Assembly: GCF_011947225.1 (NCBI RefSeq)
Contig: NZ_JAATVW010000006.1
Span: 1-64,000, forward strand
Source of the DNA: Planosporangium flavigriseum
GTDB lineage: Bacteria > Actinomycetota > Actinomycetes > Mycobacteriales > Micromonosporaceae
Direction: 5' to 3'
DNA length: 64,000 bases
Shown here: positions 35,434-44,844 of the stretch, piece by piece
Layout of the letters: each line of letters opens with the position of its first letter
Position numbering within the stretch: position 1 is the stretch's first letter
Program-made: the position numbers and the translations under genes
The notes under the pieces: generated by a model
Seen by the model: the letters and a program-made list of their open reading frames with translations, nothing else
Databases searched by the model: none
Told to the model about the DNA's origin: nothing

Positions 35434-35523
35434 GTCGCCTCCGCGCGTAGCCAGGCTGAGGGTAATGTTTGTGTAGCTTTATGGTTGTTAGTCCTATTTG
35501 TAGCTTATTTGGGCAGGAAGTGT

Positions 35524-36177
35524 ATGGAAGCCGCTGATGCCGTGGACCCCGCCGAGCGGAAGGCGGTGCCGGCCCGCGTGCCCCTTGGGCTGCGCGAGCG
35601 CAAGAAGCTCGAGACGTTCCGGGCGCTGCAGTCCGCGGCGCGGCGCCTGGTGGGCGAGCGGGGCCTGGCCAACGTGACGATCGAGGAGATCGCGGAAGCC
35701 GCGAACGTCTCCAAGCGCACGTTCTTCAACTACTTCGAGTCCAAGGAAGCCGCCGTCGTCGACCCGGAGATGGGCAAGGTCGAGCTGCTGGCGTCGGAAC
35801 TGGCGCGCCGACCGCTCGATGAGACCCCGCTGGAGGGTTTGTGGCGGGCGACCCTCGTGGTGCTGAAGGAGCACGCGGCCGGCGTTCAGGACACGTCGGC
35901 ACTGCTCGCAGCCAACCAGGCCTTGGTCACGCGCCAGGCCGCCTCGTACGCGAAGTACCACGAGGTCATCACCGAATGGGCGGCCGCCCGGGCCGGATGT
36001 GAACCGGGCGATCTCTATCCGGAGCTCCTGGCGCGCGTTGCGGGCGTGATGACACACCTCTCCGTGACCCGCTGGGAACCGGGCAGCGGCGTCGAGGGGT
36101 ACATCCGACTCTCGGACGAGATCTTCCGCCTGCTGGCCGCCGGTCTGGCCGCCCCGCAGCCGCCGGCCACGTCCTGA
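35524..36177 (+). CDS. TetR-family regulator (copy 2)
   Basis: 217 residues; the ATG at 35524 follows GGCAGGAAG. Its DNA-binding part differs from copy 1 by only one residue over 50 (Thr to Ile), while the ligand-binding part is distinct. Both therefore should read nearly the same operators but respond to different signals. The 70 bp before it are AT-rich (around 35461-35515) and hold two similar GTAGCTT-containing elements. It lies between copy 1 and the mce-operon tail. Confidence 0.9.
   Translation: MEAADAVDPAERKAVPARVPLGLRERKKLETFRALQSAARRLVGERGLANVTIEEIAEAANVSKRTFFNYFESKEAAVVDPEMGKVELLASELARRPLDETPLEGLWRATLVVLKEHAAGVQDTSALLAANQALVTRQAASYAKYHEVITEWAAARAGCEPGDLYPELLARVAGVMTHLSVTRWEPGSGVEGYIRLSDEIFRLLAAGLAAPQPPATS
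35602..35753 (+). repeat. 152-bp duplicated segment, copy B
   Basis: Near-identical partner of 34852-35003 at an exact offset of 750 bp, in TetR copy 2. Two of the three differences are synonymous. Confidence 0.9.
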
Positions 36178-36234
36178 GCCCACAGCCGGCAGGTCGCCAC
36201 AGGCGGCGGCCCGCCGGCTGGTCCGCGGGTCGCC

Positions 36235-36750
36235 TCAGACGGCGGCCGCGCCCGACACCCGCCAGTCGTTACCGACCCGGACCATCGTGAGCGTCACCCG
36301 GTTCTGGTCGACCTTCTCACCGACGATGTTGACGTTGCGGCGGTACTGGTTCACGTACAGCAGCACCTCGACGCGGTCGGGAGCGGCGGTGATGACGCCC
36401 GAGGCGGAGACCTGAGCCCGCACGATGGCCTGCTCCTTCTGCGCCGCTTCCTTCAGCGTCGAGGTGGTCTGCGCGTACTCCTTGGCGAACGGGCCGGTCG
36501 CGAACGTCTTGCCGTTGGCGATGCTCGTGTCGAAGGTGCGGTAGTCGTACGAGAAGATCGCCTGCGCGGCGGTCTTGGCCGCCGCCATCGAGTCCCGGCC
36601 GGCGCTGTCGCGCTGGTCGGCACGGTGCTGCCCGTACCATGCCGCGCCGGCGAGGCCGGCGAACAGTACGATCGCGACCGAGAGCACGATCACCAGACGG
36701 CGGCCCGGGGCGCCGGACGCCCGGCCGGCATTGTCAGAACCTCGCATCAC
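36235..36750 (-). CDS. Mce-associated membrane protein
   Basis: 171 residues, last gene of the mce operon. One membrane helix (about 18-42) is followed by an outside domain with FSYDYRTFDTSIANGKTFATGPF and RVTLTMVRVGNDWRVSG, the Mas/VirB8-like pattern seen at the end of mycobacterial mce operons. Such proteins are thought to stabilise or link the Mce assembly. Two nearby starts, 36750 and 36747, are possible. Confidence 0.85.
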   Translation of the reverse strand: MMRGSDNAGRASGAPGRRLVIVLSVAIVLFAGLAGAAWYGQHRADQRDSAGRDSMAAAKTAAQAIFSYDYRTFDTSIANGKTFATGPFAKEYAQTTSTLKEAAQKEQAIVRAQVSASGVITAAPDRVEVLLYVNQYRRNVNIVGEKVDQNRVTLTMVRVGNDWRVSGAAAV

Positions 36751-36759
36751 GGCCTCCGA

Positions 36760-37473
36760 TCAACCCACGAACTGCAGCTTCGACACCAGCCACTGCCCGG
36801 ACTTCGCGTCCTTGGTCACGTTGACCTGGATCCGGTAGTGCGACAGCCGGCCCTGCGGGGCTTTGACGTTCTTGACGGTGGCGTCGACGGCGACGAGCAC
36901 CACGGCCGAGTCGTTGTCCCCGGACACGAGCGCGGCGCGCAGGACCGAGCCGCGCGATTCGACCTTGTTCTCCACCACCGCGGCGCGCACCTGTGGCGCA
37001 CCCCGGGTGAACTCGTCCTTGAAGTCCCCGGTGGCACCGTCGGTCACCCGCTTGAGATCGCGGTCGACCGTCGCGGCGCTGACCGACACGAAGTTGACCG
37101 TCGTCTGTCGGGCCGCCGCGAGGGCTTGCTGGTGTGCCTCGTCCAGGCGCTGCTGGGCGTACCAGCCGTAGCCGGCGAAGCCGGCCGCCGCCACCGCGGC
37201 CGCGAGGGCGATCGCGAGGCAGGTGACAACCAGTCGCGGGCCGCGGAACGCGCGGCGGGTCCGACCGCCGGCGGCTCCACGACGCGCAGCCTCGGTCGAT
37301 GTCCGGGTCGACGTCTCCGTCGGCGCCTCGGTCGCCAGCTTCTCGGCCGGCGTCTTCGCGTCACGCTCTTCGGCAGGCGACTCACCCTCCCCCTGGCGGA
37401 GCGGGCGGCGGACGACTGTTCGGCGGCGTACGGGATCCCCCGCAGCTGCCTTCAGTCTCGTACGTGCCGACAT
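36760..37473 (-). CDS. Mce-associated membrane protein
   Basis: 237 residues from the ATG at 37473, chosen because GGAGG precedes it; an in-frame ATG at 37497 adds eight residues. A charged N-terminal cytoplasmic region of about 75 residues, rich in Arg, Glu and Thr, precedes one membrane helix (VVTCLAIALAAAVAAAGFAGYGW) and a Mas-type outer domain (VNFVSVSAATVDRDLKRVTD, YRIQVNVTKD, WLVSKLQFVG). It lies between mceF (20-bp gap) and the other Mas gene (9 bp). Confidence 0.85.
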   Translation of the reverse strand: MSARTRLKAAAGDPVRRRTVVRRPLRQGEGESPAEERDAKTPAEKLATEAPTETSTRTSTEAARRGAAGGRTRRAFRGPRLVVTCLAIALAAAVAAAGFAGYGWYAQQRLDEAHQQALAAARQTTVNFVSVSAATVDRDLKRVTDGATGDFKDEFTRGAPQVRAAVVENKVESRGSVLRAALVSGDNDSAVVLVAVDATVKNVKAPQGRLSHYRIQVNVTKDAKSGQWLVSKLQFVG

Positions 37474-37493
37474 TCTCGCCTCCTCAACTCCGC

Positions 37494-38762
37494 TCACGGC
37501 GCCAGGCCAGCGAGCAGTAGGTGCTTCCAGGACTGCTCACCCGCCAGCTGGTACTGCCCACCGGTGCCGCCGAACTGTAGCGGCAGGCCGTCAGGGCCGG
37601 TGATCAGACCCGTCGCCGGGTCGTAGCCGGTGACGTTCTGGCCAGGCGCGGACGACGACGGACCGCCCGAGGACGGCCCCGGCGGCGCCGGCTCGGCGCC
37701 GCCAGGGCGCGGCGCGCGCTGGGAGCCCCGGATGTTCGAGCCCTGCCGCAGCTCGGCCGCCGTGCAGACCTGCGGCTGGCCGCTGGCCACGTAGTTGCAC
37801 GACGGCGGATCGCCGGCGTTGGTGACCAGGCCGAAGTGGACGGTGCCATCGCCGGGCACGACGGTGAACCCACCGGCGACCACCATCGGGTACACGACGA
37901 GCGCCTGTTCGAAGCCGGGCAGCCGGCGCGCCGTGATGCCGTTGACCGTGATGAGGTTGCCGAGCAGCGTCCCGATGGTCGGGTCCAGATCGTCGAGCAG
38001 GCCGACGAGCTGCTGTGCCGCGGGCGGTCCGTTCGCCAGCAACTTGCGCAGATCCGGGTCGGAACTGCGCAGCGTCGCGCTCAGCTCCGCCAGCGCGGCG
38101 GCCCACCGGCGGATCGCGTCCGAGGAGGCGATCTGCGTGGTGAGGACGGTCTTGCCGTCGCGGATGAGGGTCTGCTGCTCCGGCAACGTCCGGTTGGCTT
38201 CCTCCAGCAGCGCGCTGTTGGCGTCGAGCAGGCGCTTGAGGGCCAGTTCGCTGCCCTCGAACGCGGTACCAAGCTCGTCGATGACGGTCGTCAGGTCCTG
38301 CGCGTTGACCGACCCGACCAGGGCGTCCAGGTTGGTCAGCAGGACCTCGGGGGGCAGTGGCCGGCCGGTCTTGCTGCGCGGGATCACCCCGCCGTCGGCC
38401 AGGTACGGGCCCGCGTCCGTGTTGGGGCGCAGATCCACGTACTGCTCACCGACTGCCGAGCGCTGTGTGACCACGGCGTGCAGGTCGGTCGGGATCCGGT
38501 TGCCGCCCTCCACCCGCATGTCCACCCGTACCCCACCGTCGTGGAGGTTCACCCCGACGACCCGCCCGATGGACACGCCCCGGTACGTCACCGGCGCGTT
38601 CGTGAAGATGCCGCCGGCTTCGTCGAAGTCGGCGTGGATCCGGTAGGCGCTGCCGACGAGCCGGTCACCGAGGCGCACGTAGTTGACCGCGACGTAGACG
38701 ATGCCGAGCACGCTCACCACGAGGAATGCGATGACCTGGAGCCGGACGGTACGGGTGATCAC
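37494..38762 (-). CDS. mceF: Mce-family protein MceF
   Basis: 422 residues: signal-anchor helix (7-28), MCE domain (about 40-115, with VTYRGVSIGRVVGVNLHDGG), long helical part to 290, then a Pro/Gly/Ser-rich end. Sixth and last of the MCE set; together they are thought to form the tube that carries lipids or sterols across the periplasmic space. Overlaps mceE by four bases (ATGA). Confidence 0.93.
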   Translation of the reverse strand: MITRTVRLQVIAFLVVSVLGIVYVAVNYVRLGDRLVGSAYRIHADFDEAGGIFTNAPVTYRGVSIGRVVGVNLHDGGVRVDMRVEGGNRIPTDLHAVVTQRSAVGEQYVDLRPNTDAGPYLADGGVIPRSKTGRPLPPEVLLTNLDALVGSVNAQDLTTVIDELGTAFEGSELALKRLLDANSALLEEANRTLPEQQTLIRDGKTVLTTQIASSDAIRRWAAALAELSATLRSSDPDLRKLLANGPPAAQQLVGLLDDLDPTIGTLLGNLITVNGITARRLPGFEQALVVYPMVVAGGFTVVPGDGTVHFGLVTNAGDPPSCNYVASGQPQVCTAAELRQGSNIRGSQRAPRPGGAEPAPPGPSSGGPSSSAPGQNVTGYDPATGLITGPDGLPLQFGGTGGQYQLAGEQSWKHLLLAGLAP

Positions 38763-40219
38763 GGGTGCAGCCCTCCCTTGAGGACGTCGATCAGGCCACC
38801 GACCTGGCCGATGATTTCGCCGGTCGCGCTACCCGGCGGCGCCACGGGCAGAGCCGGTACGCCGGGCGCGGGGGGCAGGATGCAGGCCGGCGTGAGGATC
38901 GTGCCCGGGATGAGCCGGGCGCCCGCGGGCAGGACGGTGCCGGGCGCGACCACACCGTCCGGCGGCAGGTAACCACCGGGCGGAATCGGGCTGCCCGGCG
39001 GCAGCGACTTGCACTCCGGCGGCAGGGTGCACCCGGCCGATAGCTTGTCGAGGCCGGGGAGCACCTGGTCCAGGGGGATGCAGATCGGCGGCAGGACGTT
39101 GCCCAGTACCGGTGGGACGGCCGGCAGCGCCGGTGTGCGCGGAACGGTGGCGACCGTTGGCGGTGCGGCCCCGGCCGGTGAGTTCGCGATCAGCAGGTTC
39201 GACAGGATGTTCGCCGCGTTCAGGTCCAGTGTGAGGTGCAGATTCATCGCGCCGTCGACGATGTTCTGGTCCGCGTTCGGCGGGAACGGGTACGACAGCA
39301 TGAAGTCGAGCGACTTGGGGAAGTGATCACCGGCGGCGACGAGCTCTGACAGGATCGGCTGCAGCGCGCGCAGGCTGGCGACGGTGTTGTCGCGGGTCTG
39401 GTTGATCACCCGGGTGCCGACCTGGCCCAGCTCGCCGAGGGCGGTCAGCGCGGTGGTGAGCTGAGCGCGCTGCTCGGCGAGCACCTTCAAACCGGGCGCG
39501 AGGGAGTCCACCGCGCCGCCGATGGTCGCGCGCTGCCCGTTCATCCGCGCGCTGAGCCGGTCCAGCGCGTCGATGGCGCGCACGATGTCGGCCTTCTGGG
39601 CGTCCAGGCCGCTGATGAAGGTGTTCAGTTGACGCAGCGCGTCGCGGGCGTTCTCCTCCCGCCCGTCGAACGCCTTGCCCAGCTCCTCGTTGATCGTCTT
39701 GAGCTGGGCCAGGCCACCGCCGTTGAGCAGCAGTCCGAGCGCGCCGAGGACCTCCTCGACCTCCGCGCTGCGCCGGGTACGGCTCAACGGGATGACGTCG
39801 CCCTCGGACAGGTTCCCGACCGCCTTCTCACCGGTCGGTGCCGACAGCGCCACGAACTTCTCACCCAGCAGGCTGGTCTGCCGGACCGCTCCGGTCGCGT
39901 TGTCGGGGAGGTGCACCTTCTTGTCGACCTTCAGGCGGACCCGCGCGGTCCAGCCGGACAGCGAGATCTTCTCGACGCTGCCGACGGTCACGTCGTTGAC
40001 CTTCACCGCGGACTGCGGCACCAGGTCGAGGACGTCGGAAAACTCGACCGTCACGTGGTACGCGTCCCCGCTCGGCCCGCCGCCGGGCAGGGGAAGGTCG
40101 GCCAGGCTGGGTGGGGTGCAGCCGGCGGTCAGCGTCACCGTGAGCGCGGCGGGAACCATCAAGCGGACCGCACGAGCTGTGCTCGTCAGCGCGTTGCTGC
40201 GCGCGAAACGACGGGTCAT
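38759..40219 (-). CDS. mceE: Mce-family lipoprotein MceE (LprK-like)
   Basis: 486 residues. Signal peptide with a lipobox (LTVTLTAGC, Cys34) marks it as the lipid-anchored member of the set, as in mycobacterial mceE/LprK. The MCE domain spans about 52-125 (SAVKVNDVTVGSVEKISLSG) and is followed by a long helical part and a tail of about 130 residues very rich in Pro with three cysteines (CIPLDQ, AGCTLPPECK, PACILPP). Overlaps mceD and mceF by four bases each. Confidence 0.93.
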   Translation of the reverse strand: MTRRFARSNALTSTARAVRLMVPAALTVTLTAGCTPPSLADLPLPGGGPSGDAYHVTVEFSDVLDLVPQSAVKVNDVTVGSVEKISLSGWTARVRLKVDKKVHLPDNATGAVRQTSLLGEKFVALSAPTGEKAVGNLSEGDVIPLSRTRRSAEVEEVLGALGLLLNGGGLAQLKTINEELGKAFDGREENARDALRQLNTFISGLDAQKADIVRAIDALDRLSARMNGQRATIGGAVDSLAPGLKVLAEQRAQLTTALTALGELGQVGTRVINQTRDNTVASLRALQPILSELVAAGDHFPKSLDFMLSYPFPPNADQNIVDGAMNLHLTLDLNAANILSNLLIANSPAGAAPPTVATVPRTPALPAVPPVLGNVLPPICIPLDQVLPGLDKLSAGCTLPPECKSLPPGSPIPPGGYLPPDGVVAPGTVLPAGARLIPGTILTPACILPPAPGVPALPVAPPGSATGEIIGQVGGLIDVLKGGLHP

Positions 40220-41439
40220 GGCTTACCTCGCAGGATGCCGCCGAGCGTCGGGTCGCTGGCCAGGGCACCACTCGGCATCGGGGCCTGAGCGGGTGCCGCC
40301 GCCGGTGCCCCGCTGGGAGCCGCAGCCGCGGCCGGGGCGGCGCCGGGCGGCAGCCCGAGCAGGCGGCGTAACTGGTCGGTCATGGGCATGTTGTGTGCGT
40401 GGAGCGTCTGCGCGAGCGCGAAGCACTCCGGCGGCACCTTGGTCGCCGCTAGCGAGTCGATCATGAGGGAGCAGACGAAGCTGGCCGGGTCGTACGGGCC
40501 CATCGCGTTGTTGCGGGTGTCCAGCGTGCCCGAGGTCGGGTTGTACAGCAGATTGAGGTTGGACAGGGCCAGCGGCGTGATGTCGAGGATGTCGATGATC
40601 GCCCGCTGCTGGCGTACCAGCGTGCCGGTCACGTCGGCGAGGCCCTCCACGTTGGACCTGAGCTGTTCGCGGTTGTCCCGGACGAACGCGGTCACCTGGG
40701 CGAGCGCGATGGCGAGGCTCTTCAGCGCGGCGGCCAGCTCGTCGCGTTCACCGGCCAACTGCTCGGACACGTCGGCCAGTTGGCTGTTGAACTTGCGTAC
40801 CTGCTGGTCGCTCTCGGCGAGCGCGGTCGTGAACTTCTGCAGGTTGGCGAGGCCGCCGAAGAGGTCCTCCCGGCCGTTCGACAGCGTCGTCATCGCCTTG
40901 GACAGCCCGTCGAGGGTGTCGTGCAAATTCTGTCCGTTGCCCTCCAGGTTGGCCCGCCCGGTGGCGAACAACGTGGACAGCGCCCCGTCGGCGTTGGCGC
41001 CGTCCGGGCCGAGCGCCTTGTTGAACTCGTCCAGCGAGCGGTAGATGTCGTCGATCTCCAGCGGCACCACCGTACGGGAGACCGGTAGCTCCGCGCCGTC
41101 CGCCAGCTTCGCGCCGCCGGTGTACGCGGGGGTGAGCTGGACGTACCGGTCGCTCACCACGCTCGGCGGGATGACGACGGCCTGGGCGTCGGCCGGGATG
41201 TCGTACGTGGGGTCGTAACCCAGCTCCACCCGTACGGTCTTGCCGTGGGGTTTCACCGCGATCACGTGGCCGATCTTCACTCCGAGCACCCGCACGTCGG
41301 AGCCCTCGACGATGCCGACCGCCTTCTCGAAGTTCGCGACCAGCCGCCGCTCCGGCGTGCGCGCCTGCCACACCGCGACGCCGGCGACCGCCACGAGCAT
41401 GACGCCCGTGCCGGCGGCCACCCAGGTGCGCCACCTCAT
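40216..41439 (-). CDS. mceD: Mce-family protein MceD
   Basis: 407 residues from the ATG at 41439, preceded by GGAGGTCGC. A signal-anchor (6-27) leads into the MCE domain (VANFEKAVGIVEGSDVRVLGVKIGHV) and a helical part with coiled-coil character, ending in an Ala/Pro-rich tail. Start overlaps the mceC stop by one base (TGATG). The longer frame upstream is a shadow of mceC. Confidence 0.93.
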   Translation of the reverse strand: MRWRTWVAAGTGVMLVAVAGVAVWQARTPERRLVANFEKAVGIVEGSDVRVLGVKIGHVIAVKPHGKTVRVELGYDPTYDIPADAQAVVIPPSVVSDRYVQLTPAYTGGAKLADGAELPVSRTVVPLEIDDIYRSLDEFNKALGPDGANADGALSTLFATGRANLEGNGQNLHDTLDGLSKAMTTLSNGREDLFGGLANLQKFTTALAESDQQVRKFNSQLADVSEQLAGERDELAAALKSLAIALAQVTAFVRDNREQLRSNVEGLADVTGTLVRQQRAIIDILDITPLALSNLNLLYNPTSGTLDTRNNAMGPYDPASFVCSLMIDSLAATKVPPECFALAQTLHAHNMPMTDQLRRLLGLPPGAAPAAAAAPSGAPAAAPAQAPMPSGALASDPTLGGILRGKP

Positions 41440-42428
41440 CAGCGACCTCCGATAGTGGGTTGGTAGGGCTGGAGCATTCCGGCGACGTACGAGTCGAACC
41501 ATCGACCGTTGCCGGTGACGTTCGCGAACACGGTCACGAACCGGCCCATGGACTGCAGGGCATGCTCGAGGTTGGCCCGGTTGCGCTGCAGCGTGTCCAC
41601 GACCTGGCGCAGTTGGCGCAGCGCCGGCTCGAGCTGGGCGCGGTTCTCGGCCACCAGGGCGGACAGCTGGTTGGCCAGGTCGTTGGTGGTCACCAGCAGG
41701 TTGTGGATCACGTCGCGGCGCCGGCTGACCTCGTCGAGCAGCAGGTTGCCGTCGGTGACCAGCTTGCGGAACTCCTCGTCCCGGTTGGCCAGCACCGAGG
41801 TGACGCTGCGGGCGTGCGTGAGCAGGTCGCGCAGTTGCTCGTCCCGTTCGGAGACGGTCTGCGACAGCCGGGACAGGCCGGTCAACGAGGCCTGCACGCT
41901 CGCGGGTGTGTCGGCGAACGTCTGCGAGAGCACGGTGAACGCGGACGCCAACTGCTTGGTGTCGATCTGGTCGAGCGTTCCGGCCAGCCCGCTGACGGCC
42001 TGGACGACGTCGAAGGGCGAGGCCGTACGCTCCAGCGGGATCTGCGCCCCGGGCTCCAGCTTGCCGTTCCCGGCCGGCGCGATCCCGAGGTACTTCTGGC
42101 CGAGCACCGTCTTGATCCGGATCATCGCCTCGGTGTCGCGGCCGAGCCGTACGCTGCTGTCCTCGATGCGGAACGTCACGCGCACGTACGGGCCGGCCTT
42201 GCCGCGGGCCAGTTCGACCGTGTCGACCTTGCCGACCTTTACCCCGGCGATGCGTACCTCGTTGCCCGACACCAGGCCGCTGGCGTCCCGGAAGGCGGCC
42301 TTGTACTCGATGCCGCCGCCGATCAGCGGCAGGTCCGCGACGCGGAACGCGCCGAGCACCATGGCCGCGAGGACGGCGATCCCGACCGCGCCGATGATGA
42401 CGGGGTTGCGTTCCCGGAACGGTTTCAC
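41439..42428 (-). CDS. mceC: Mce-family protein MceC
   Basis: 329 residues from the GTG at 42428 (VKPFRERNPV), preceded by GGGAGG. Signal-anchor helix (8-30), MCE domain (FRDASGLVSGNEVRIAGVKVGKVDTV) and a helical/coiled-coil region to the end; shorter tail than MceA or MceF. Start overlaps the mceB stop by four bases (GTGA), which decides the start against a longer frame to 42548. Confidence 0.93.
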   Translation of the reverse strand: MKPFRERNPVIIGAVGIAVLAAMVLGAFRVADLPLIGGGIEYKAAFRDASGLVSGNEVRIAGVKVGKVDTVELARGKAGPYVRVTFRIEDSSVRLGRDTEAMIRIKTVLGQKYLGIAPAGNGKLEPGAQIPLERTASPFDVVQAVSGLAGTLDQIDTKQLASAFTVLSQTFADTPASVQASLTGLSRLSQTVSERDEQLRDLLTHARSVTSVLANRDEEFRKLVTDGNLLLDEVSRRRDVIHNLLVTTNDLANQLSALVAENRAQLEPALRQLRQVVDTLQRNRANLEHALQSMGRFVTVFANVTGNGRWFDSYVAGMLQPYQPTIGGR

Positions 42429-43480
42429 TGGGCACCTCCCGGGTTCGTGCAGCGGGCGGCCGACGAGCTGAACGTGGCCGGGTTGACGTCGGGCGCGCCG
42501 GGCAGGCCGACCCGTCCGTCGAAGTCGCACAGGTAGAAGCTGAACCACGACCCCTGCGAGGCGGTCTGGATCAGGGCGTCGTACCGCTTGGGCAGCCGGT
42601 CGAGGGTCCCCTCCAGCACGGAGGTGTTCTTGTTCAACGTCCCGGCGAGCGTGCCCAGGCGGTCCACGTCGGCGGCGAGCGGCGGCCGGGCGTCGTTGAG
42701 CAGTGACGCCGTCGCGCCGGTCAGCTCGCTCATGTTCACCAGCGCGTTGCCGATGGCGGTCCGGTCGGCGGCCAGCCCCGACACGAACTGCTGCAGCTGG
42801 CTGATGGTCTGGTCGAGGTTGTCCTGGCGCTCGCTCAGCGTGCCCAGTACGGCGTTGAGGTTGGTGATGACCCGGCCGATCACCGCGTCGCGGTCGGCGA
42901 GGGTGTTGGTCAACGAGGCGGTGCGCTGCAGCAGGCTGGCCATCGTCCCGCCCTCACCCTGCAGGACCTGGATGATCTCGTACGCCAGCTTGTTGACCTC
43001 GTTGGGCGACAGCGCCGTGAACAGTGGCCGGAAGCCGTTGAACAGCACGGTCAGGTCCAGGGCGGGGGTGGTCTGCGCCAGCGGGATCAGCCCGTTCTCG
43101 CGCAGTCGCTGCCCGCCACCCGGCGCTTCCGACAGGGCGATGTAGCGCTGGCCGACCAGGTTGCGGTACCGGATCTTGGCCCGCACCGTGTTCGCTACCG
43201 GTACCTGGTCGTCGACGGTGAACGCCACCTCCGCGACCTTGTTGTCGACCAGCTTGACCTTGGTGACCTGGCCGACCTTGACGCCGGCGACGCGGATGTC
43301 GTCGCCGGGGAGCAGGCCGGTCACGTCGGTGAAGTGGGCCCGGTACGTCCTGCCGCCGCCGAACGTGAGCGACCCGAGGGTCTGGGCGAGCAGCCCGGTC
43401 AGCAGCAGGGTCACGGCCGCGAAGACGATCAGCTTGATCAGTGGCCCGGCAATCCCGCGACCTTCAAGTGCCTTACTCAT
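42425..43480 (-). CDS. mceB: Mce-family protein MceB
   Basis: 351 residues. Signal-anchor (15-36), MCE domain with FTDVTGLLPGDDIRVAGVKVGQVTKV, then a helical region and a short end with two Cys (FYLCDFDG, AARCTNPG) as in other MceB proteins. Separated from mceA by 76 bp, the largest gap in this operon; the gap has two CGCTTCGCT-like elements but no promoter that I can name. Confidence 0.93.
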   Translation of the reverse strand: MSKALEGRGIAGPLIKLIVFAAVTLLLTGLLAQTLGSLTFGGGRTYRAHFTDVTGLLPGDDIRVAGVKVGQVTKVKLVDNKVAEVAFTVDDQVPVANTVRAKIRYRNLVGQRYIALSEAPGGGQRLRENGLIPLAQTTPALDLTVLFNGFRPLFTALSPNEVNKLAYEIIQVLQGEGGTMASLLQRTASLTNTLADRDAVIGRVITNLNAVLGTLSERQDNLDQTISQLQQFVSGLAADRTAIGNALVNMSELTGATASLLNDARPPLAADVDRLGTLAGTLNKNTSVLEGTLDRLPKRYDALIQTASQGSWFSFYLCDFDGRVGLPGAPDVNPATFSSSAARCTNPGGAQ

Positions 43481-43556
43481 GCCGACACTCCGCTTCGCTC
43501 CGTGCCGTCATGAGCCACCACAACACTGAGCTCTCTGATTCGCTCGCTTCGCTTGC

Positions 43557-44837
43557 TCATTGCGCATTCACCACCGCTCCGCGCAGCAGCGGGCCCCACA
43601 GGAACACCGCGATGTCGGGTACCTCCGCCGGTGACGTGCCGGTGGCCGCCCCGATGAGTGGTTTGACCAGGGCCTGCTCCTCGGGGGTGCCGGCGTAGCC
43701 CATCGCCGGGTTCGACAGGGGAGTCCCGGCGGGAATGCCGACCGGCAGCTTGGGCGTGTGCCGGTCCTTGCCGTGGTCGTACCCGTCAACGATGGGGGTC
43801 TCCGGGGCGGGTACCGGGGGATTGGCCAGGCCCAGGCAGCCCGGGCCGTCCTTCGCGCCGTAGAACGGCTCGTCGCCCGGCTCGTACTTGCCCTGGTTCT
43901 GATTCACCTCGACGGTGATGTGCATCCGCCCGTCCGAGAAGACCTTCTCCACCCGTGGCTGGAGGTTCTGCAGGCCGTCCAACGTGCACTTGAACGCCGG
44001 GGCGTACTTGGCGAACAGCTCCAGCACCGGGCGGCTGACCGAGCCGACCTGGATCAGCTGGTCGTCGTGCCGGTCGAGGAAGCTTCGGGTCACGTCGGAG
44101 GTGCTGGTGGTGGTGGCCAGGAACGCCGCGAGCTGCGCGCGCTGTTCGCTGATGGTGTTCATGTTGACCGTGGCGTCCCGAAGGATCGCCAGCAGGTCCG
44201 GCATCGCCCCGTCGTAGGTGTTCAGCACGTCGGCGAGCTTGCGCACATCCTCCTGGAGGGTCGGCATCTCCTTGTTGATGGCGGTCAGGTAGGCGTCGGC
44301 CGCGACCAGGTCCTGGCCGATCCGGTCGCCGTTGCCGCGTAGCGCCTCGGCGACCGCGCCCAGCGTGGCGGCCAGCTTGTCGGGCTTGATGGTCTGTAGC
44401 AGGGGAAGAAGGTTGTCGAGGACCCGCTCCAGTTCGATGGCGGAGGTGGTGCGGTCCTGGCTGATCACCGCACCGGCGCGCAGCGGACCGGCGGAGCGCC
44501 CCTCGGGGGGCATCAACGCGACGTACCGCTCGCCGAACAGCGTCTTGGGCAGCAGCCGGGCGCTGACGTTGCTCGGGATCTGATCCGTCATCGCGGGGTT
44601 GAGGGCGAGCCGCAGGGTGGCGGTCTTGCCGTCGGACGTGATGTCGCGGACGTCACCGACGACCACCCCGCGTAGCTTGACCTCGGCGCCGGAGAGGATC
44701 TGGGCGCCGGTGCGGTCGGCCTTCAGCGTCACCCAGGTCATCGGGGTGAACGCCTTCTTGTACTGGAGCACGGACATCGACAGCGCCCCGACGAGCAGGA
44801 CGATGAAGGCGATGCCGAGGAAGCGGTTGCGGTTCAT
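43557..44837 (-). CDS. mceA: Mce-family protein MceA
   Basis: 426 residues. Signal-anchor (7-26), MCE domain (DRTGAQILSGAEVKLRGVVVG), a long helical part, then an outer tail with a Cys pair (FKCTLDG, GPGCLGL). First of the six MCE genes, seven bases downstream of the second yrbE gene. Confidence 0.93.
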   Translation of the reverse strand: MNRNRFLGIAFIVLLVGALSMSVLQYKKAFTPMTWVTLKADRTGAQILSGAEVKLRGVVVGDVRDITSDGKTATLRLALNPAMTDQIPSNVSARLLPKTLFGERYVALMPPEGRSAGPLRAGAVISQDRTTSAIELERVLDNLLPLLQTIKPDKLAATLGAVAEALRGNGDRIGQDLVAADAYLTAINKEMPTLQEDVRKLADVLNTYDGAMPDLLAILRDATVNMNTISEQRAQLAAFLATTTSTSDVTRSFLDRHDDQLIQVGSVSRPVLELFAKYAPAFKCTLDGLQNLQPRVEKVFSDGRMHITVEVNQNQGKYEPGDEPFYGAKDGPGCLGLANPPVPAPETPIVDGYDHGKDRHTPKLPVGIPAGTPLSNPAMGYAGTPEEQALVKPLIGAATGTSPAEVPDIAVFLWGPLLRGAVVNAQ

Positions 44838-44844
44838 ACCTGCC

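Noticed and set aside
40216-42435. 739-residue frame seemingly fusing MceC and MceD
   Set aside because: Its first half is an out-of-frame shadow of mceC; mceD starts at 41439 with its own Shine-Dalgarno sequence.
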